Shown: piece by piece, positions 36,006 to 44,207 of the stretch
Layout of the letters: each line of letters opens with the position of its first letter
How positions within the stretch are numbered: position 1 is the first letter of the stretch
Source: Cecembia lonarensis LW9
GTDB taxonomy: Bacteria; Bacteroidota; Bacteroidia; Cytophagales; Cyclobacteriaceae
Assembly: GCF_000298295.1 (NCBI RefSeq)
Contig: NZ_AMGM01000032.1
Coordinates: 1-45,402, forward strand
DNA: 45,402 bases
Direction of reading: 5' to 3'
The notes under the pieces: generated by a model
The model's database searches: none
What the model saw: the letters and a program-made list of their open reading frames with translations, nothing else
Told to the model about the DNA's origin: nothing
Translations under genes and position numbers: made by a program

Positions 36006-37104
36006 TAAAAAACGCTACAATGGCAGCAGTTACTTCCTTAACCTGCCCCTCAGTCATACCTGGCCATAAGGGTAAACTTAAAGAAGTTTCCGCCAATTCT
36101 TCTGCAATCGGAAAATCTCCTTTCTGAAAGCCCAAAGAGGCATAGGCTTGCTGTAAATGGGGTGGAATAGGATAATGGATCATGGTACCAATCCCTTGTT
36201 GTGTGAGGTATTCCTGCAATTTATCCCTCTGTTTAGTCCGTACTACATACAAATGATATACGTGGCTTGCATTTTCTAAAGTGTAAGGAAGGATCAAATC
36301 ACCAATTCCCTGAAGCTGCTGACAGTACAAACTGGCGATTTGCTGTCTTTCCATTGTCCAGTTCTCCAAATAAGGAAGCTTCACGCCCAATAAAGCTGCT
36401 TGTAGCTCATCAATCCGCATATTGTAACCGGGGACTTCATTGTAGTATTTCTTTTGGGAACCGTAATTTCTCAACACCTGAACCTTATGCACCAAAGTGG
36501 CGTTATCTGTAGTAACTGCTCCCGCTTCTCCCAGAGCGCCTAAATTCTTTCCCGGATAAAAACTTGTTCCATTGATATGACCCCAACTCCCTGTTTTCTT
36601 TCCCAGAAATGTGGCCCCATGAGCCTGGGCATTGTCCTCAACAATAAGTAGGTCATGCTTTTTAGATAAGTCCTTTATCGCATCCATCTCACAGGCCTGA
36701 CCATAGAGATGTACTGCCATGATGGCTTTTGTTTTTGGGGTAATAGCTTCTTCAGCCATTCTTGGGCAGATATTGTAAGTTCTAATATCCGGTTCTACAG
36801 CTACAGGCTTGGCACCCACATAAGAAACGGCCAGCCAAGTAGCAATATAGGTGTTGGAAGGAACCAAAACCTCATCCCCTTCTTCTATTCCCAAGGCCTT
36901 CAGACTGAGCACCAGTGCATCTAATCCATTACTCACCCCTACACAATAATTGACCTGATTCCATTCCGCATAAGCTTTTTCAAAGCTTTTGGTAAATTCC
37001 CCTAAGACATACCAGTTGGAATCATAAAATTGACTAAAAGCTTCATACATCTTCGCCTTTATATCCGGATGCATCCCTGAAAATGAAAGAAATGGGATTT
37101 TCAT
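35992..37104 (-). CDS. fdtB: Sugar 3-aminotransferase, DegT/DnrJ/EryC1/StrS family (FdtB-like)
   Basis: A PLP-dependent aminotransferase of 370 residues. GVSNGLDALVLSLKALGI (about 59-76), VEDNAQAHGATF (about 155-166) and the Schiff-base lysine in GTSFYPGKNLGALGEAG (about 184-200) define the family; NYGSQKKYYNEVPGYNMRIDELQAA follows. With FdtA-type ketoisomerases and an FdtC-type acyltransferase encoded directly upstream, the likely reaction is amination at C3 of a dTDP-3-keto-6-deoxyhexose (FdtB or QdtB). The order rmlB, rmlA, fdtA, fdtA', fdtC, fdtB is compact, with overlaps or gaps under 10 bases. Confidence 0.9.
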   Translation of the reverse strand: MKIPFLSFSGMHPDIKAKMYEAFSQFYDSNWYVLGEFTKSFEKAYAEWNQVNYCVGVSNGLDALVLSLKALGIEEGDEVLVPSNTYIATWLAVSYVGAKPVAVEPDIRTYNICPRMAEEAITPKTKAIMAVHLYGQACEMDAIKDLSKKHDLLIVEDNAQAHGATFLGKKTGSWGHINGTSFYPGKNLGALGEAGAVTTDNATLVHKVQVLRNYGSQKKYYNEVPGYNMRIDELQAALLGVKLPYLENWTMERQQIASLYCQQLQGIGDLILPYTLENASHVYHLYVVRTKQRDKLQEYLTQQGIGTMIHYPIPPHLQQAYASLGFQKGDFPIAEELAETSLSLPLWPGMTEGQVKEVTAAIVAFFNERG

Positions 37105-37112
37105 TCTGTCGT

Positions 37113-37661
37113 TTAAATTAAAGTAAAATTCTCCCCGTCAAATTGATAACGGTTTCCAGTCTTTTTGTCTACTAGGTCCATGTCAAGGGTAACACCATCC
37201 TTTGTTACAAACCCTACCTGTTTGGCTGGGTTTCCCACCAAAAGAGAGAAACGAGGAACATCTTTGGTGACCACTGCACCTGCTCCTATCATAGAGAATT
37301 TACCGATAGTTATTTCTGAAAGGATTGTTGCATTGGCACCTAAGGAAGCTCCTTGCTCTATTTTGGCACCTTGATGTTTTTCAGGATATTTTTTCGATCT
37401 GGGATAAGGATTGTTCACAAAAGTGACATTGGGGCCTATAAAAACATCGTCTTCTATTACTAAGCCATCCCACAAATAAACTCCACTTTTTACTGTAACA
37501 TTATCGCCCAATACAACTTCATTTTCTATAAAAGTGTGTGCGTTTATATTACAGTTTTTACCAATAACTGCTTTGGCCAAAATTACGGCATACTGCCAAA
37601 TAACTGTTCCTTCACCTATTTTATTTGTTTGAACCTCTGCGGATGGATGAATCTTGTACAT
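37113..37661 (-). CDS. fdtC: Sugar N-acyltransferase, left-handed beta-helix (FdtC-like)
   Basis: A 182-residue hexapeptide-repeat transferase. YKIHPSAEVQTNKIGEGTVIW begins the beta-helix; FIGPNVTFVNNPYPRSKKYP and GASLGANATILSEITIG are typical of FdtC/WbpD/QdtC-type proteins that acetylate dTDP-3-amino or UDP-3-amino sugars. The expected product is dTDP-Fuc3NAc or dTDP-Qui3NAc. It overlaps the FdtA gene upstream by 41 bases, an unusually long overlap, but the N-terminus is canonical from the ATG at 37661. Acyl donors other than acetyl-CoA are known for relatives, so use of the ACP cassette's product cannot be excluded (inference). Confidence 0.9.
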   Translation of the reverse strand: MYKIHPSAEVQTNKIGEGTVIWQYAVILAKAVIGKNCNINAHTFIENEVVLGDNVTVKSGVYLWDGLVIEDDVFIGPNVTFVNNPYPRSKKYPEKHQGAKIEQGASLGANATILSEITIGKFSMIGAGAVVTKDVPRFSLLVGNPAKQVGFVTKDGVTLDMDLVDKKTGNRYQFDGENFTLI

Positions 37662-38058
37662 GAGTTAAAAATTGATCGTATTCTCTTATATAATCTTTTT
37701 CGTCATACACATGGGATGCAAAAACAAGGCAAATGGATCCCGAAGAAAAATTAATCTCCGAGGCCCAAATACCCGGAGGGATATGCAAGCCCATATTAGG
37801 CCTGTTGAGCATCGCCTGACGCTTAGTTTTTCCATCATCTAAGAGCACTTCAAAAGCCCCACTCGCTGCTACTAAAAACTGATGGCATTCTTTATGTGCA
37901 TGTGCCCCTCTTGATTCACCACCCGGGATATCATATAGATAAAAAACCCTTTTAACTGCAAATGGAATTTCATTATTATTATTTACAGCAGTGATGTGTC
38001 CATTTCTGTCACCCAATTGAGGGAGATATATAATATTGCAATCAAATACCGTAACCAT
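37621..38058 (-). CDS. fdtA: dTDP-4-oxo-6-deoxyglucose 3,4-ketoisomerase, FdtA-like, copy 1
   Basis: A 145-residue cupin of the WxcM/FdtA family. VKRVFYLYDIPGGESRGAHAHKECHQFL carries both histidines (H-x-H) associated with the active site of FdtA/QdtA. VLLDDGKTK, LNRPNMGLHIPPGIWASE and FASHVYDEKDYIREYDQF complete the family signature. It would shift the keto group from C4 to C3 before amination by the FdtB-like enzyme. Directly upstream lies a second FdtA-like gene in which one of the two histidines is changed. Confidence 0.88.
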   Translation of the reverse strand: MVTVFDCNIIYLPQLGDRNGHITAVNNNNEIPFAVKRVFYLYDIPGGESRGAHAHKECHQFLVAASGAFEVLLDDGKTKRQAMLNRPNMGLHIPPGIWASEINFSSGSICLVFASHVYDEKDYIREYDQFLTHVQDSSIRRGSNK

Positions 38059-38063
38059 AAAAA

Positions 38064-38456
38064 TTAAAAACTTTTGTATTGTTCAAAATCTCTCAAATAG
38101 TCCGCTTCATCAAAGACTGAACTAGAAAGGTGAAGTCCCAAGGAATTGGTGGAGAAATTCTCCATATGTCTCCAGGTCATGGCGGGGATATACAGCCCAT
38201 AATAGGAGCGGTTTAAGGAATACTTGGTTTCTGCCCCTTCTTTATCCGTAATCACCACATCGAAGCTTCCACCCAAGGCGATAATAATCTCTTCCTGCTT
38301 AAAATAAGCATGCCCTCCCCTAGTCTCCCCTCCTGGCACATCATAGGTCCAGAAAACCCGCTGAATTTCAAAGGGAACCTGATCTGAGTTTTGTAAAAAA
38401 GTCAAGTTCCCCCTCGGGTCGAAGATTTTAGGGAATTGAATTATTCTGCAATCCAT
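38064..38456 (-). CDS. FdtA-like ketoisomerase, copy 2, with altered active site
   Basis: A 130-residue cupin homologous to the protein encoded next to it. IQRVFWTYDVPGGETRGGHAYFKQEE replaces the second histidine of the H-x-H pair by tyrosine. YGLYIPAMTWRHMENFSTNS and SVFDEADYLRDFEQY are otherwise standard. Tandem FdtA-like genes occur in other Bacteroidota loci; whether the two form a heteromer, differ in C4 stereochemistry of the product, or one is non-catalytic is not known. It lies three bases downstream of rmlA. Confidence 0.82.
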   Translation of the reverse strand: MDCRIIQFPKIFDPRGNLTFLQNSDQVPFEIQRVFWTYDVPGGETRGGHAYFKQEEIIIALGGSFDVVITDKEGAETKYSLNRSYYGLYIPAMTWRHMENFSTNSLGLHLSSSVFDEADYLRDFEQYKSF

Positions 38457-38459
38457 TGC

Positions 38460-39329
38460 TTAAACTAAATTTTGGAGATAGTTGGCATAACTGGACTTAC
38501 CCATGGACTGACTCAGTTGTTTTAAAGTGTCATCATTGATCCAGCCCATTTTATATCCTATTTCTTCTAGACAAGCGATTTTCAAACTTGTCCTCTTTTC
38601 CACTGCTTTCACAAATTCCGTCGCTTCCACCAAGGACTCATGTGTTCCTGTATCCAACCAAGCATATCCCCTGCTTAATTTTTGAAGAAAAAGCTGCTCT
38701 TGAGCGAGATAGTATTGGTTAATGGAGGTGATTTCCAGTTCCCCTCTGGCGGAAGGTTGGACCTGTTTGGCCACTTCCACTACCGAATTGGGATAGAAAT
38801 AAAGCCCAACCACGGCATAGTTGGATTTGGGTTGGACTGGCTTTTCCTCTATGCTCAAGACCTTTCCCTCTTGATCAAATTCGGCTACTCCATAGCGCTG
38901 AGGATCTTCTACATAATACCCGAAGACCACCGATTGACGCTCTTCCTGAACTTTCTTCACCGCGTTTTTCAGGATTCCCTGAAGACCTGCTCCATAAAAA
39001 ATATTATCACCGAGCACCAAGCATACATCATCCTCACCGATAAATTCCTCCCCTATGAGAAAGGCCTGTGCCAAACCATCCGGTGAAGCTTGGGCCGCAT
39101 AGGACAAGGAAATTCCAAATTGACTTCCATCACCTAATAATCTCTGAAAACTTGGCAGATCATGAGGTGTAGATATCACCAAGATTTCCCTTATCCCAGC
39201 CAGCATCAGCACCGATAACGGGTAGTAAATCATGGGCTTATCGTACACCGGCAAGAGCTGCTTTGAAACAGCCAAGGTAAGCGGATGCAAACGTGAACCG
39301 GAACCACCGGCTAAAACAATTCCTTTCAT
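38460..39329 (-). CDS. rmlA: Glucose-1-phosphate thymidylyltransferase
   Basis: A 289-residue nucleotidyltransferase with the RmlA signature [20 protein letters not shown] (residues 6-25), [11 protein letters not shown] (about 29-39), [12 protein letters not shown] (about 105-116), EEKP and [13 protein letters not shown]. It makes dTDP-glucose, the substrate of RmlB encoded just upstream, and its ATG overlaps the rmlB stop (ATGA). No rmlC or rmlD is present, which agrees with the dTDP-keto sugar being diverted to the FdtA/B/C branch rather than to L-rhamnose. Confidence 0.95.
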   Translation of the reverse strand: MKGIVLAGGSGSRLHPLTLAVSKQLLPVYDKPMIYYPLSVLMLAGIREILVISTPHDLPSFQRLLGDGSQFGISLSYAAQASPDGLAQAFLIGEEFIGEDDVCLVLGDNIFYGAGLQGILKNAVKKVQEERQSVVFGYYVEDPQRYGVAEFDQEGKVLSIEEKPVQPKSNYAVVGLYFYPNSVVEVAKQVQPSARGELEITSINQYYLAQEQLFLQKLSRGYAWLDTGTHESLVEATEFVKAVEKRTSLKIACLEEIGYKMGWINDDTLKQLSQSMGKSSYANYLQNLV

Positions 39330-40378
39330 CGATTCAGATATTGTTCATCATAATATGCCTGATAAGCGCCGGAAGTGACATGTTCTAGCCATTCGGAATT
39401 AGAAAGGTACCAATCTATGGTTTGTTGAAGTCCTTCCTCAAAACTGTATTTTGGCTTCCATCCCAATTCATTGGCAATTTTAGTCGCATCAATGGCATAC
39501 CTCAAATCATGTCCGGGCCTATCCTTCACATAAGTGATTAATCTTTGGTAATCTCCTTGTTCCCTGCCCAGCCTTTTGTCCATCAGCTTACCAAGCAAAT
39601 TCACCAGATCGATATTCTTCCACTCATTCCAACCACCAATATTGTACGTCTCCTTGTTCTTGCCTTGATGAAAAACCACATCGATGGCATCTGCATGATC
39701 TTCCACATGCAGCCAATCGCGGGTATTATCCCCTTTGCCATATACCGGTAAAGGTCTTTTGTGGATAATATTATTAATAAATAGCGGAATCAATTTCTCC
39801 GGAAACTGATTGGGTCCGTAATTATTGGAACAGTTGGAAATGACATAAGGCAATCCATAGGTCTCTCCAAAAGCCCGGACAAACAGATCACTACTAGCCT
39901 TGCTGGCGGAATAGGGACTATTGGGATCGTATGGGGTTTCTTCGGTAAAGAATCCCGTTTCTCCCAAGGTACCATAGACCTCATCTGTAGAAATATGATA
40001 AAAGCGTTTGTTTAAAAAATCATTCTTCCAAGTATTGACTGCCGTATGTAGCAATACCAAGGTGCCTATAACATTGGTTCTAGCGAACGCAAAAGGATCG
40101 GTAATACTTCGGTCTACATGTGATTCAGCAGCGAGATGAATGACCCCATCAAAAACATATTCTGCAAAAAGCTCACGCAATAAATCTTGATCTTCAATTT
40201 CACCTTTAACAAAAACGTAGTTAAAAGCTCCATCGATGTCACTTAGATTTTCCAGATTTCCCGCATAGGTCAACTTATCCAGGTTGACAATAAGGTATTC
40301 AGGATAGCGTGTGACCATTCGCCGCACTACATGGGAACCTATAAATCCAGCTCCGCCGGTAATAAGGATGCGTTTCAA
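39326..40378 (-). CDS. rmlB: dTDP-glucose 4,6-dehydratase
   Basis: An extended SDR; with the TTG at 40378 it has 350 residues and the normal N-terminus (M)[34 protein letters not shown], the catalytic Y-x3-K in [25 protein letters not shown] and [12 protein letters not shown] are the RmlB hallmarks. An in-frame TTG at 40471 would add 31 residues, but that DNA contains GTTCA repeats and the CTCCGAA/TTCGGAG hairpin also found in non-coding gaps, so the internal TTG is preferred. The product dTDP-4-keto-6-deoxyglucose feeds the FdtA-like isomerases. Confidence 0.93.
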   Translation of the reverse strand: MKRILITGGAGFIGSHVVRRMVTRYPEYLIVNLDKLTYAGNLENLSDIDGAFNYVFVKGEIEDQDLLRELFAEYVFDGVIHLAAESHVDRSITDPFAFARTNVIGTLVLLHTAVNTWKNDFLNKRFYHISTDEVYGTLGETGFFTEETPYDPNSPYSASKASSDLFVRAFGETYGLPYVISNCSNNYGPNQFPEKLIPLFINNIIHKRPLPVYGKGDNTRDWLHVEDHADAIDVVFHQGKNKETYNIGGWNEWKNIDLVNLLGKLMDKRLGREQGDYQRLITYVKDRPGHDLRYAIDATKIANELGWKPKYSFEEGLQQTIDWYLSNSEWLEHVTSGAYQAYYDEQYLNR

Positions 40379-40567
40379 GGGAAGGGTTGATTGTTTAGGG
40401 TTCAATTGATCTGTGTTCAAGCTTTCTCCGAAGAATTTCGGAGGGTTAAAGTTCTGTTGTTTAGTGTTCAATGTTCAAGTGTTCAGAATTAAACATTAAA
40501 ACTTGCTTCGAAGAGTTTCTGAGAATTTACATTTAACGGTTAACATTTAACAATTAACTGTTAACCG
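40379..40567. repeat. Repeat gap upstream of rmlB
   Basis: This holds GTTCAATTGATCTGTGTTCA repeats, the hairpin repeat (40426-40443), a degenerate hairpin copy (GCTTCGAAGAGTTTCTGAG, about 40504-40522) and TTAACGGTTAACATTTAACA repeats that extend to the stop codon of the next gene. Confidence 0.75.
40426..40443. repeat. Palindromic repeat CTCCGAAGAATTTCGGAG, copy 3
   Basis: Identical to the copies at 1746-1763 and 3181-3198, 37-39 kb away. Here it is 48 bp upstream of the preferred rmlB start and could fold in the rmlB leader. Confidence 0.8.
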
Positions 40568-41641
40568 TTATCCCTTAACACCCACTTTTTCATAAAACTC
40601 CCTATACCACTCTACAAATCTCCTCACCCCTTCCTCCACGGAGGTTTGGGGCTTGAAGTTGACCCAGGATTCCAGGGATTGGGTATCGGCATGGGTAGCG
40701 GGTACGTCACCGGGCTGCATGTCCAAGAGTTGACGGATGGCCGGCTTGCCTAAGGCGGTTTCTACGGCTGCTATATACGCATCCAGCTGCACGGGAGCGG
40801 AATTTCCGATATTGAAAATCCTGTACGGTGCAGGGGATGCATCGGCAGCAGGCTGCCGTGCATTCCACGCTGCATCGGGCTGGGCGGGTTTGATGGTTAA
40901 GCGCTTGACGGATTCTACTATATCCCCTACATAAGTAAAATCCCTGATCATCTTCCCATAGTTGAAGACCTTGATGGGCTTGCCTTGTAAGATCGCCTCG
41001 GTAAAGAGAAACAAGGCCATGTCCGGCCTGCCCCAAGGACCATAGACGGTAAAGAAACGCAGGCCTGTAGTCGGCAGTCCAAACAAATGGGAATAGGTAT
41101 GGGCCATCATCTCGTTGGCTTTCTTGGTCGCCGCGTACAAGGACATGGGGTGTTGGGTAGGTTGCTTCTCGGAAAGCGGCATCTCTTCATTCAGGCCATA
41201 GACGGAAGAGGTACTGGCATAGACCAGGTGCTTTACCTTGCTATGGCGGCAACCTTCCAAGATGCTCAGGAAGCCATCGATATTTGACTTGGTATAAGCC
41301 CTGGGATTGTCTATGCTGTATCGTACACCCGCCTGCGCTGCCAGGTTGACCACATAGTCAAACTTCTCCTGAAGCATAAAAGCCACAATAAAATCGTGTT
41401 CAGACAGGTCCGCCTGAATAAAGCGGTAATTGGGATAGGTCTCACTTTGGATCAGGTGATGGGAAAGGATGACTTCTTTGGCGATACCATGTTGCGCCAG
41501 CCGCGCATACTTCAGGTTCACATCATAGTAATCATTGATCACATCCAATCCTACAATCTCATACCCCCCTTCCTCCAGGAATCTGGATACCAAATGAAAG
41601 CCAATGAAGCCCGCGGAGCCGGTGATTAATATCTTTGACAA
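40568..41641 (-). CDS. UDP-glucuronate 4-epimerase-like NAD-dependent epimerase
   Basis: A 357-residue extended SDR: ITGSAGFIGFHLVSRF (residues 5-20), NLAAQAGVRYSIDNPRAY (about 99-116), the catalytic Y-x3-K in YAATKKANE (about 169-177), and RFFTVYGPWGRPDMALFLFT, the signature of UDP-GlcA 4-epimerases (CapI/WbnF type). UDP-glucuronate would come from Ugd at the far end; UDP-GlcNAcA from the dehydrogenase upstream is another possible substrate, as in TviB/TviC pairs. The gene starts at TTG 41641 and is visibly richer in G+C than the glycosyltransferase genes, which suggests a different origin. A 44-bp tandem repeat array precedes it. Confidence 0.88.
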   Translation of the reverse strand: MSKILITGSAGFIGFHLVSRFLEEGGYEIVGLDVINDYYDVNLKYARLAQHGIAKEVILSHHLIQSETYPNYRFIQADLSEHDFIVAFMLQEKFDYVVNLAAQAGVRYSIDNPRAYTKSNIDGFLSILEGCRHSKVKHLVYASTSSVYGLNEEMPLSEKQPTQHPMSLYAATKKANEMMAHTYSHLFGLPTTGLRFFTVYGPWGRPDMALFLFTEAILQGKPIKVFNYGKMIRDFTYVGDIVESVKRLTIKPAQPDAAWNARQPAADASPAPYRIFNIGNSAPVQLDAYIAAVETALGKPAIRQLLDMQPGDVPATHADTQSLESWVNFKPQTSVEEGVRRFVEWYREFYEKVGVKG

Positions 41642-42000
41642 GGTTTGTGTTTTTAGGTTTTGATTTTTTAGCCAAGAGGCTAAGAAGCGAAGTAGCTAAG
41701 GTTTTGAGTATGTAGCTAAGAGGCGAAGAAGCGAAGTAGCTAAGGTTTTGAGTATGTAGCTAAGAGGCGAAGAAGCGAAGTAGCTAAGGTTTTGAGTATG
41801 TAGCTAAGAGGCGAAGAAGCGAAGTAGCTAAGGTTTTCAGTTTGAAGCGAAGAGGCTACGAAGCGAAGTAGCTAAGGCTTTGAGTATGTAGCCAAGATGC
41901 TGAGGAGCGAAGTAGCAAGGTTTGTTGAGCTAAGGGGCTAATGAGCATTTCGCAAAGCTAAGTCAGTAAAATTACACTTAATTACCTGTTATTCAGAGAA
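41642..42000. repeat. Gap containing a 44-bp tandem array
   Basis: Six consecutive 44-bp units occupy 41669-41932 (next entry). The remainder (41933-42000) is short and AT-rich with one further GGGGCTAATGAGCATTTCGC remnant. No gene is seen. Confidence 0.8.
41669..41932. repeat. 44-bp tandem repeat, six copies
   Basis: Units start at 41669, 41713, 41757, 41801, 41845 and 41889. The second and third are identical from TAGCTAAGAGGCGAAGAAGC through AGTATG, the fourth departs only at its last few bases, and the outer units are degenerate. The unit contains GAGGCGAAGAAGCGAAG, the same purine-rich motif as the dispersed GAAGCGGAG family. It lies downstream of a four-helix-bundle gene and upstream of the epimerase on the transcript. 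Confidence 0.9.
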
Positions 42001-42357
42001 TTAGTTAATCAAACTTTTTCGGAAGAAATGGATTTTTTTACTTAATTCTAAGAGTTTATCATTGAGGTTCAACCTTTGATCTTCGGTTATAATCCTTCTC
42101 TTTTCGTAAACATGTAAAATATTAGCACACTCAAATATGGATCTTCTGGAAATGTTTAGAAAATTTGCAAAATCCTTATTTGAATAGGAACCAGAACCTT
42201 CTGCTATGTTATTAGAAATACTTAGCGCTGCACCGTTGAGTTGTTCAGCAAACTTATATTTCTTTTTTTCTTCCGCCAAATCTGCAATATCAAACAAAAT
42301 ATTAGTCAAATCTATACTTTCCTTCCAAATATCCAATGATTCAAATCGAAAGTTCAT
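42001..42357 (-). CDS. Four-helix-bundle protein (S23/IVP family), copy 2
   Basis: A protein of 118 residues from the ATG at 42357: MNFRFESLDIWKESIDLTNI is the standard family N-terminus, and AEQLNGAALSISNNIAEGSGSYSNKDFANFLNISRRSIFE is the signature segment between helices two and three. An ATG at 42390 would add eleven residues unlike the family. It is flanked on the left by GAGGCGAAGAAGCGAAG repeats and on the right by the inverted pyrimidine version, as if the gene were carried between inverted repeats. The molecular role is unknown. Confidence 0.88.
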   Translation of the reverse strand: MNFRFESLDIWKESIDLTNILFDIADLAEEKKKYKFAEQLNGAALSISNNIAEGSGSYSNKDFANFLNISRRSIFECANILHVYEKRRIITEDQRLNLNDKLLELSKKIHFFRKSLIN

Positions 42358-42844
42358 GGCTGTAAAAATTAAGTTTAAACAAACAATCATTTAAACCCAA
42401 ATTTATAATTTTTACACCACTCACTTAACAATCAATAAAAGAAAAACTTTATTTCTATTCTAAACTCAAACTTACTTCTATTTTTCCTCACCCCTCAAAC
42501 CATTTCTTCTTAGCTCCTTCGCTCCCTTGCCTCTCAGCTCCTTAGCCTCTCCGCCCCTCCGCCTCTCCGCCCCTCCGCCTCTCAGCTTCTTAGCTTCTCC
42601 GCTTCTTCGCCTCTCCGCCTCTTCGCCTCTCCGCCTCTTCGCCCCTTCGCTCCTCTGCCTCTCAGCTCCTTCGCCTCTCCGCCTCTCCGCCTCTCCGCTC
42701 CTTCGCCCCTTCGCCTCTCCGCCTCTTCGCTCCTTCGCCCCTCCGCTCCTTCGCCCCTTCGCCTCTCCGCCTCTTCGCTCCTTCGCCCCTCCGCTCCTTC
42801 GCCCCTTCGCTTCTTCGCCCCTCCGCCTCTTCGCCTCTTCGCTC
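42358..42844. repeat. Pyrimidine-rich degenerate repeat tract
   Basis: From about 42508 to 42843 the plus strand is almost entirely copies of CTTCGCCTCTCCGCCTCTTCGCTCC-like 10-14 base units with scarcely any A. An open frame on the plus strand is only a by-product of the repeat (Leu-Arg-Ser-Ala-Pro periodicity). The part from 42358 to 42507 is AT-rich upstream DNA of the four-helix-bundle gene. The tract ends exactly at the stop codon of the dehydrogenase at 42845. Confidence 0.85.
42398..42405 (-). promoter_or_regulatory. Possible Bacteroidota -7 element (TAAATTTG)
   Basis: TAAATTTG on the minus strand matches the TAnnTTTG -7 consensus and lies about 40 bases upstream of the preferred ATG of the four-helix-bundle gene. 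A matching TTTG -33 box at the usual distance is not clear, so the call is tentative. Confidence 0.35.
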
Positions 42845-44155
42845 CTATAGCCGTGAGTCCACCCTCTCCTTCTCCAAAAACCCCTTTACATCATACACTA
42901 CCTGCTTATCGGATGTTTGGATGTTCCAGGATTTGAATTCGTTGTGGGCGACGGCTAGGATGATGGCTGCGTATTGATGTAAGTTTTCTTGGGTATTCCC
43001 ATTCATAATCTCAAGACCATATTCATGCATGACCTCAGCAGGATCTGCCCAGGGGTCATACACATCCACCTGCATATCGAAGGATTTGAGTTCTTGGTAG
43101 ATATCGATTACCCGCGTATTGCGTACATCCGGGCAGTTTTCCTTAAAAGTAAAGCCTAAGATCAATACTTTGGAATCCACTACTTTGAGATTCTTGCGCA
43201 TCATATACTTGATTACCTCCGTAGCTACATGCCTCCCCATGCTGTCGTTCAGCCTTCTACCTGCGAGGATGATCTCGGGATGATAACCTACCTCTTGTGC
43301 TTTCTGGGCCAGGTAATAGGGATCCACGCCTATACAGTGTCCACCTACCAGGCCCGGTTTGAAGGGCAGAAAATTCCATTTGGTTCCTGCCGCTTCAAGG
43401 ACTTCATGGGTGTCTAGGCCGAGCAGATTGAAGATTTTGGAGAGTTCATTGACAAAAGCTATGTTGATGTCCCTTTGGGAGTTTTCGATCACCTTGGCAG
43501 CTTCTGCCACCTTTATTGAAGTAGCTAAATAGGTACCGGCAGTGATGATAGATGCATAAAGTGCATCCACAAAGCGTGCTGTTTCCGGGGTGGATCCTGA
43601 AGTAACCTTTCTTATTTTGGAAACTGTATGTTCTTTGTCCCCTGGATTGATCCGCTCGGGAGAATAGCCCACATAAAAATCCTGATTGAATTTCAGTCCT
43701 GAACTCCTTTCCAGTACCGGTACACATTCTTCTTCTGTCACTCCTGGATAAACCGTGGATTCATAGATGACAATGTCTCCTTTTTTCAGGACTTTACCTA
43801 TCATATCCGATGCGCGAAGCAAAGGAGTAAGCACAGGACGATTATGTTTATCAGTAGGTGTAGGTACTGTCACGATGTACACGTCACAGTTACTTAGCGC
43901 TCCTATCGCATAGGTAACAAACAAACCATTGTCAGATAGCTGAAGGGCTACCATATCATGGATTAAATGTCTTTGCAGTTCACGGTCTTCTACTTCCAAG
44001 GTACTGTCGTGCCCTTTCTGTAATTCATTGATGCGCTCCGGATTGATATCATAGCCCACCACTTTGAATTTTTTGGCAAATTCTACTGCCAAAGGCAGTC
44101 CTACATAGCCTAGGCCGATGATCGCGATGGTGGGATTGGAGGAGTTTGATGTCAT
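42845..44155 (-). CDS. UDP-N-acetylhexosamine 6-dehydrogenase (TviB/WbpO type)
   Basis: A nucleotide-sugar dehydrogenase of 436 residues. [18 protein letters not shown] (about 13-30) binds [16 protein letters not shown] (about 161-173) follows, the catalytic cysteine is in [20 protein letters not shown] (about 264-283) and [15 protein letters not shown] is typical of the TviB/WbpO group that oxidises UDP-GlcNAc or UDP-GalNAc to the uronic acid. A WecC-like UDP-ManNAc dehydrogenase is less likely because of that motif. It is the first complete gene of the long leftward gene string. A dense GTTCA repeat array fills its upstream region, and its stop codon is at the edge of a repeat tract. Confidence 0.9.
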   Translation of the reverse strand: MTSNSSNPTIAIIGLGYVGLPLAVEFAKKFKVVGYDINPERINELQKGHDSTLEVEDRELQRHLIHDMVALQLSDNGLFVTYAIGALSNCDVYIVTVPTPTDKHNRPVLTPLLRASDMIGKVLKKGDIVIYESTVYPGVTEEECVPVLERSSGLKFNQDFYVGYSPERINPGDKEHTVSKIRKVTSGSTPETARFVDALYASIITAGTYLATSIKVAEAAKVIENSQRDINIAFVNELSKIFNLLGLDTHEVLEAAGTKWNFLPFKPGLVGGHCIGVDPYYLAQKAQEVGYHPEIILAGRRLNDSMGRHVATEVIKYMMRKNLKVVDSKVLILGFTFKENCPDVRNTRVIDIYQELKSFDMQVDVYDPWADPAEVMHEYGLEIMNGNTQENLHQYAAIILAVAHNEFKSWNIQTSDKQVVYDVKGFLEKERVDSRL

Positions 44156-44207
44156 GGAAATTCGTTGGGAATGATTTAATTTAATTTTGAAGGCGAAGGA
44201 GCAAAGG

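Noticed and set aside
40787-40915. Suspected repeat insert in the UDP-glucuronate 4-epimerase-like gene
   Set aside because: The Ala/Pro-rich segment before YRIFNIGNSAPV is present, though variable, in normal family members (typically a WDGNNPDPGTSFAPYR-like stretch).
41669-41932. Possible CRISPR array
   Set aside because: The 44-bp units are head-to-tail without unique spacers and no cas gene is present.
42527-42850. Plus-strand open frame of about 107 codons rich in Leu, Ser, Pro and Arg
   Set aside because: It is only the translation of the CTTCGCCTCTCCGC repeat tract; there is no start context or family resemblance, and it ends in the antisense of a real gene.
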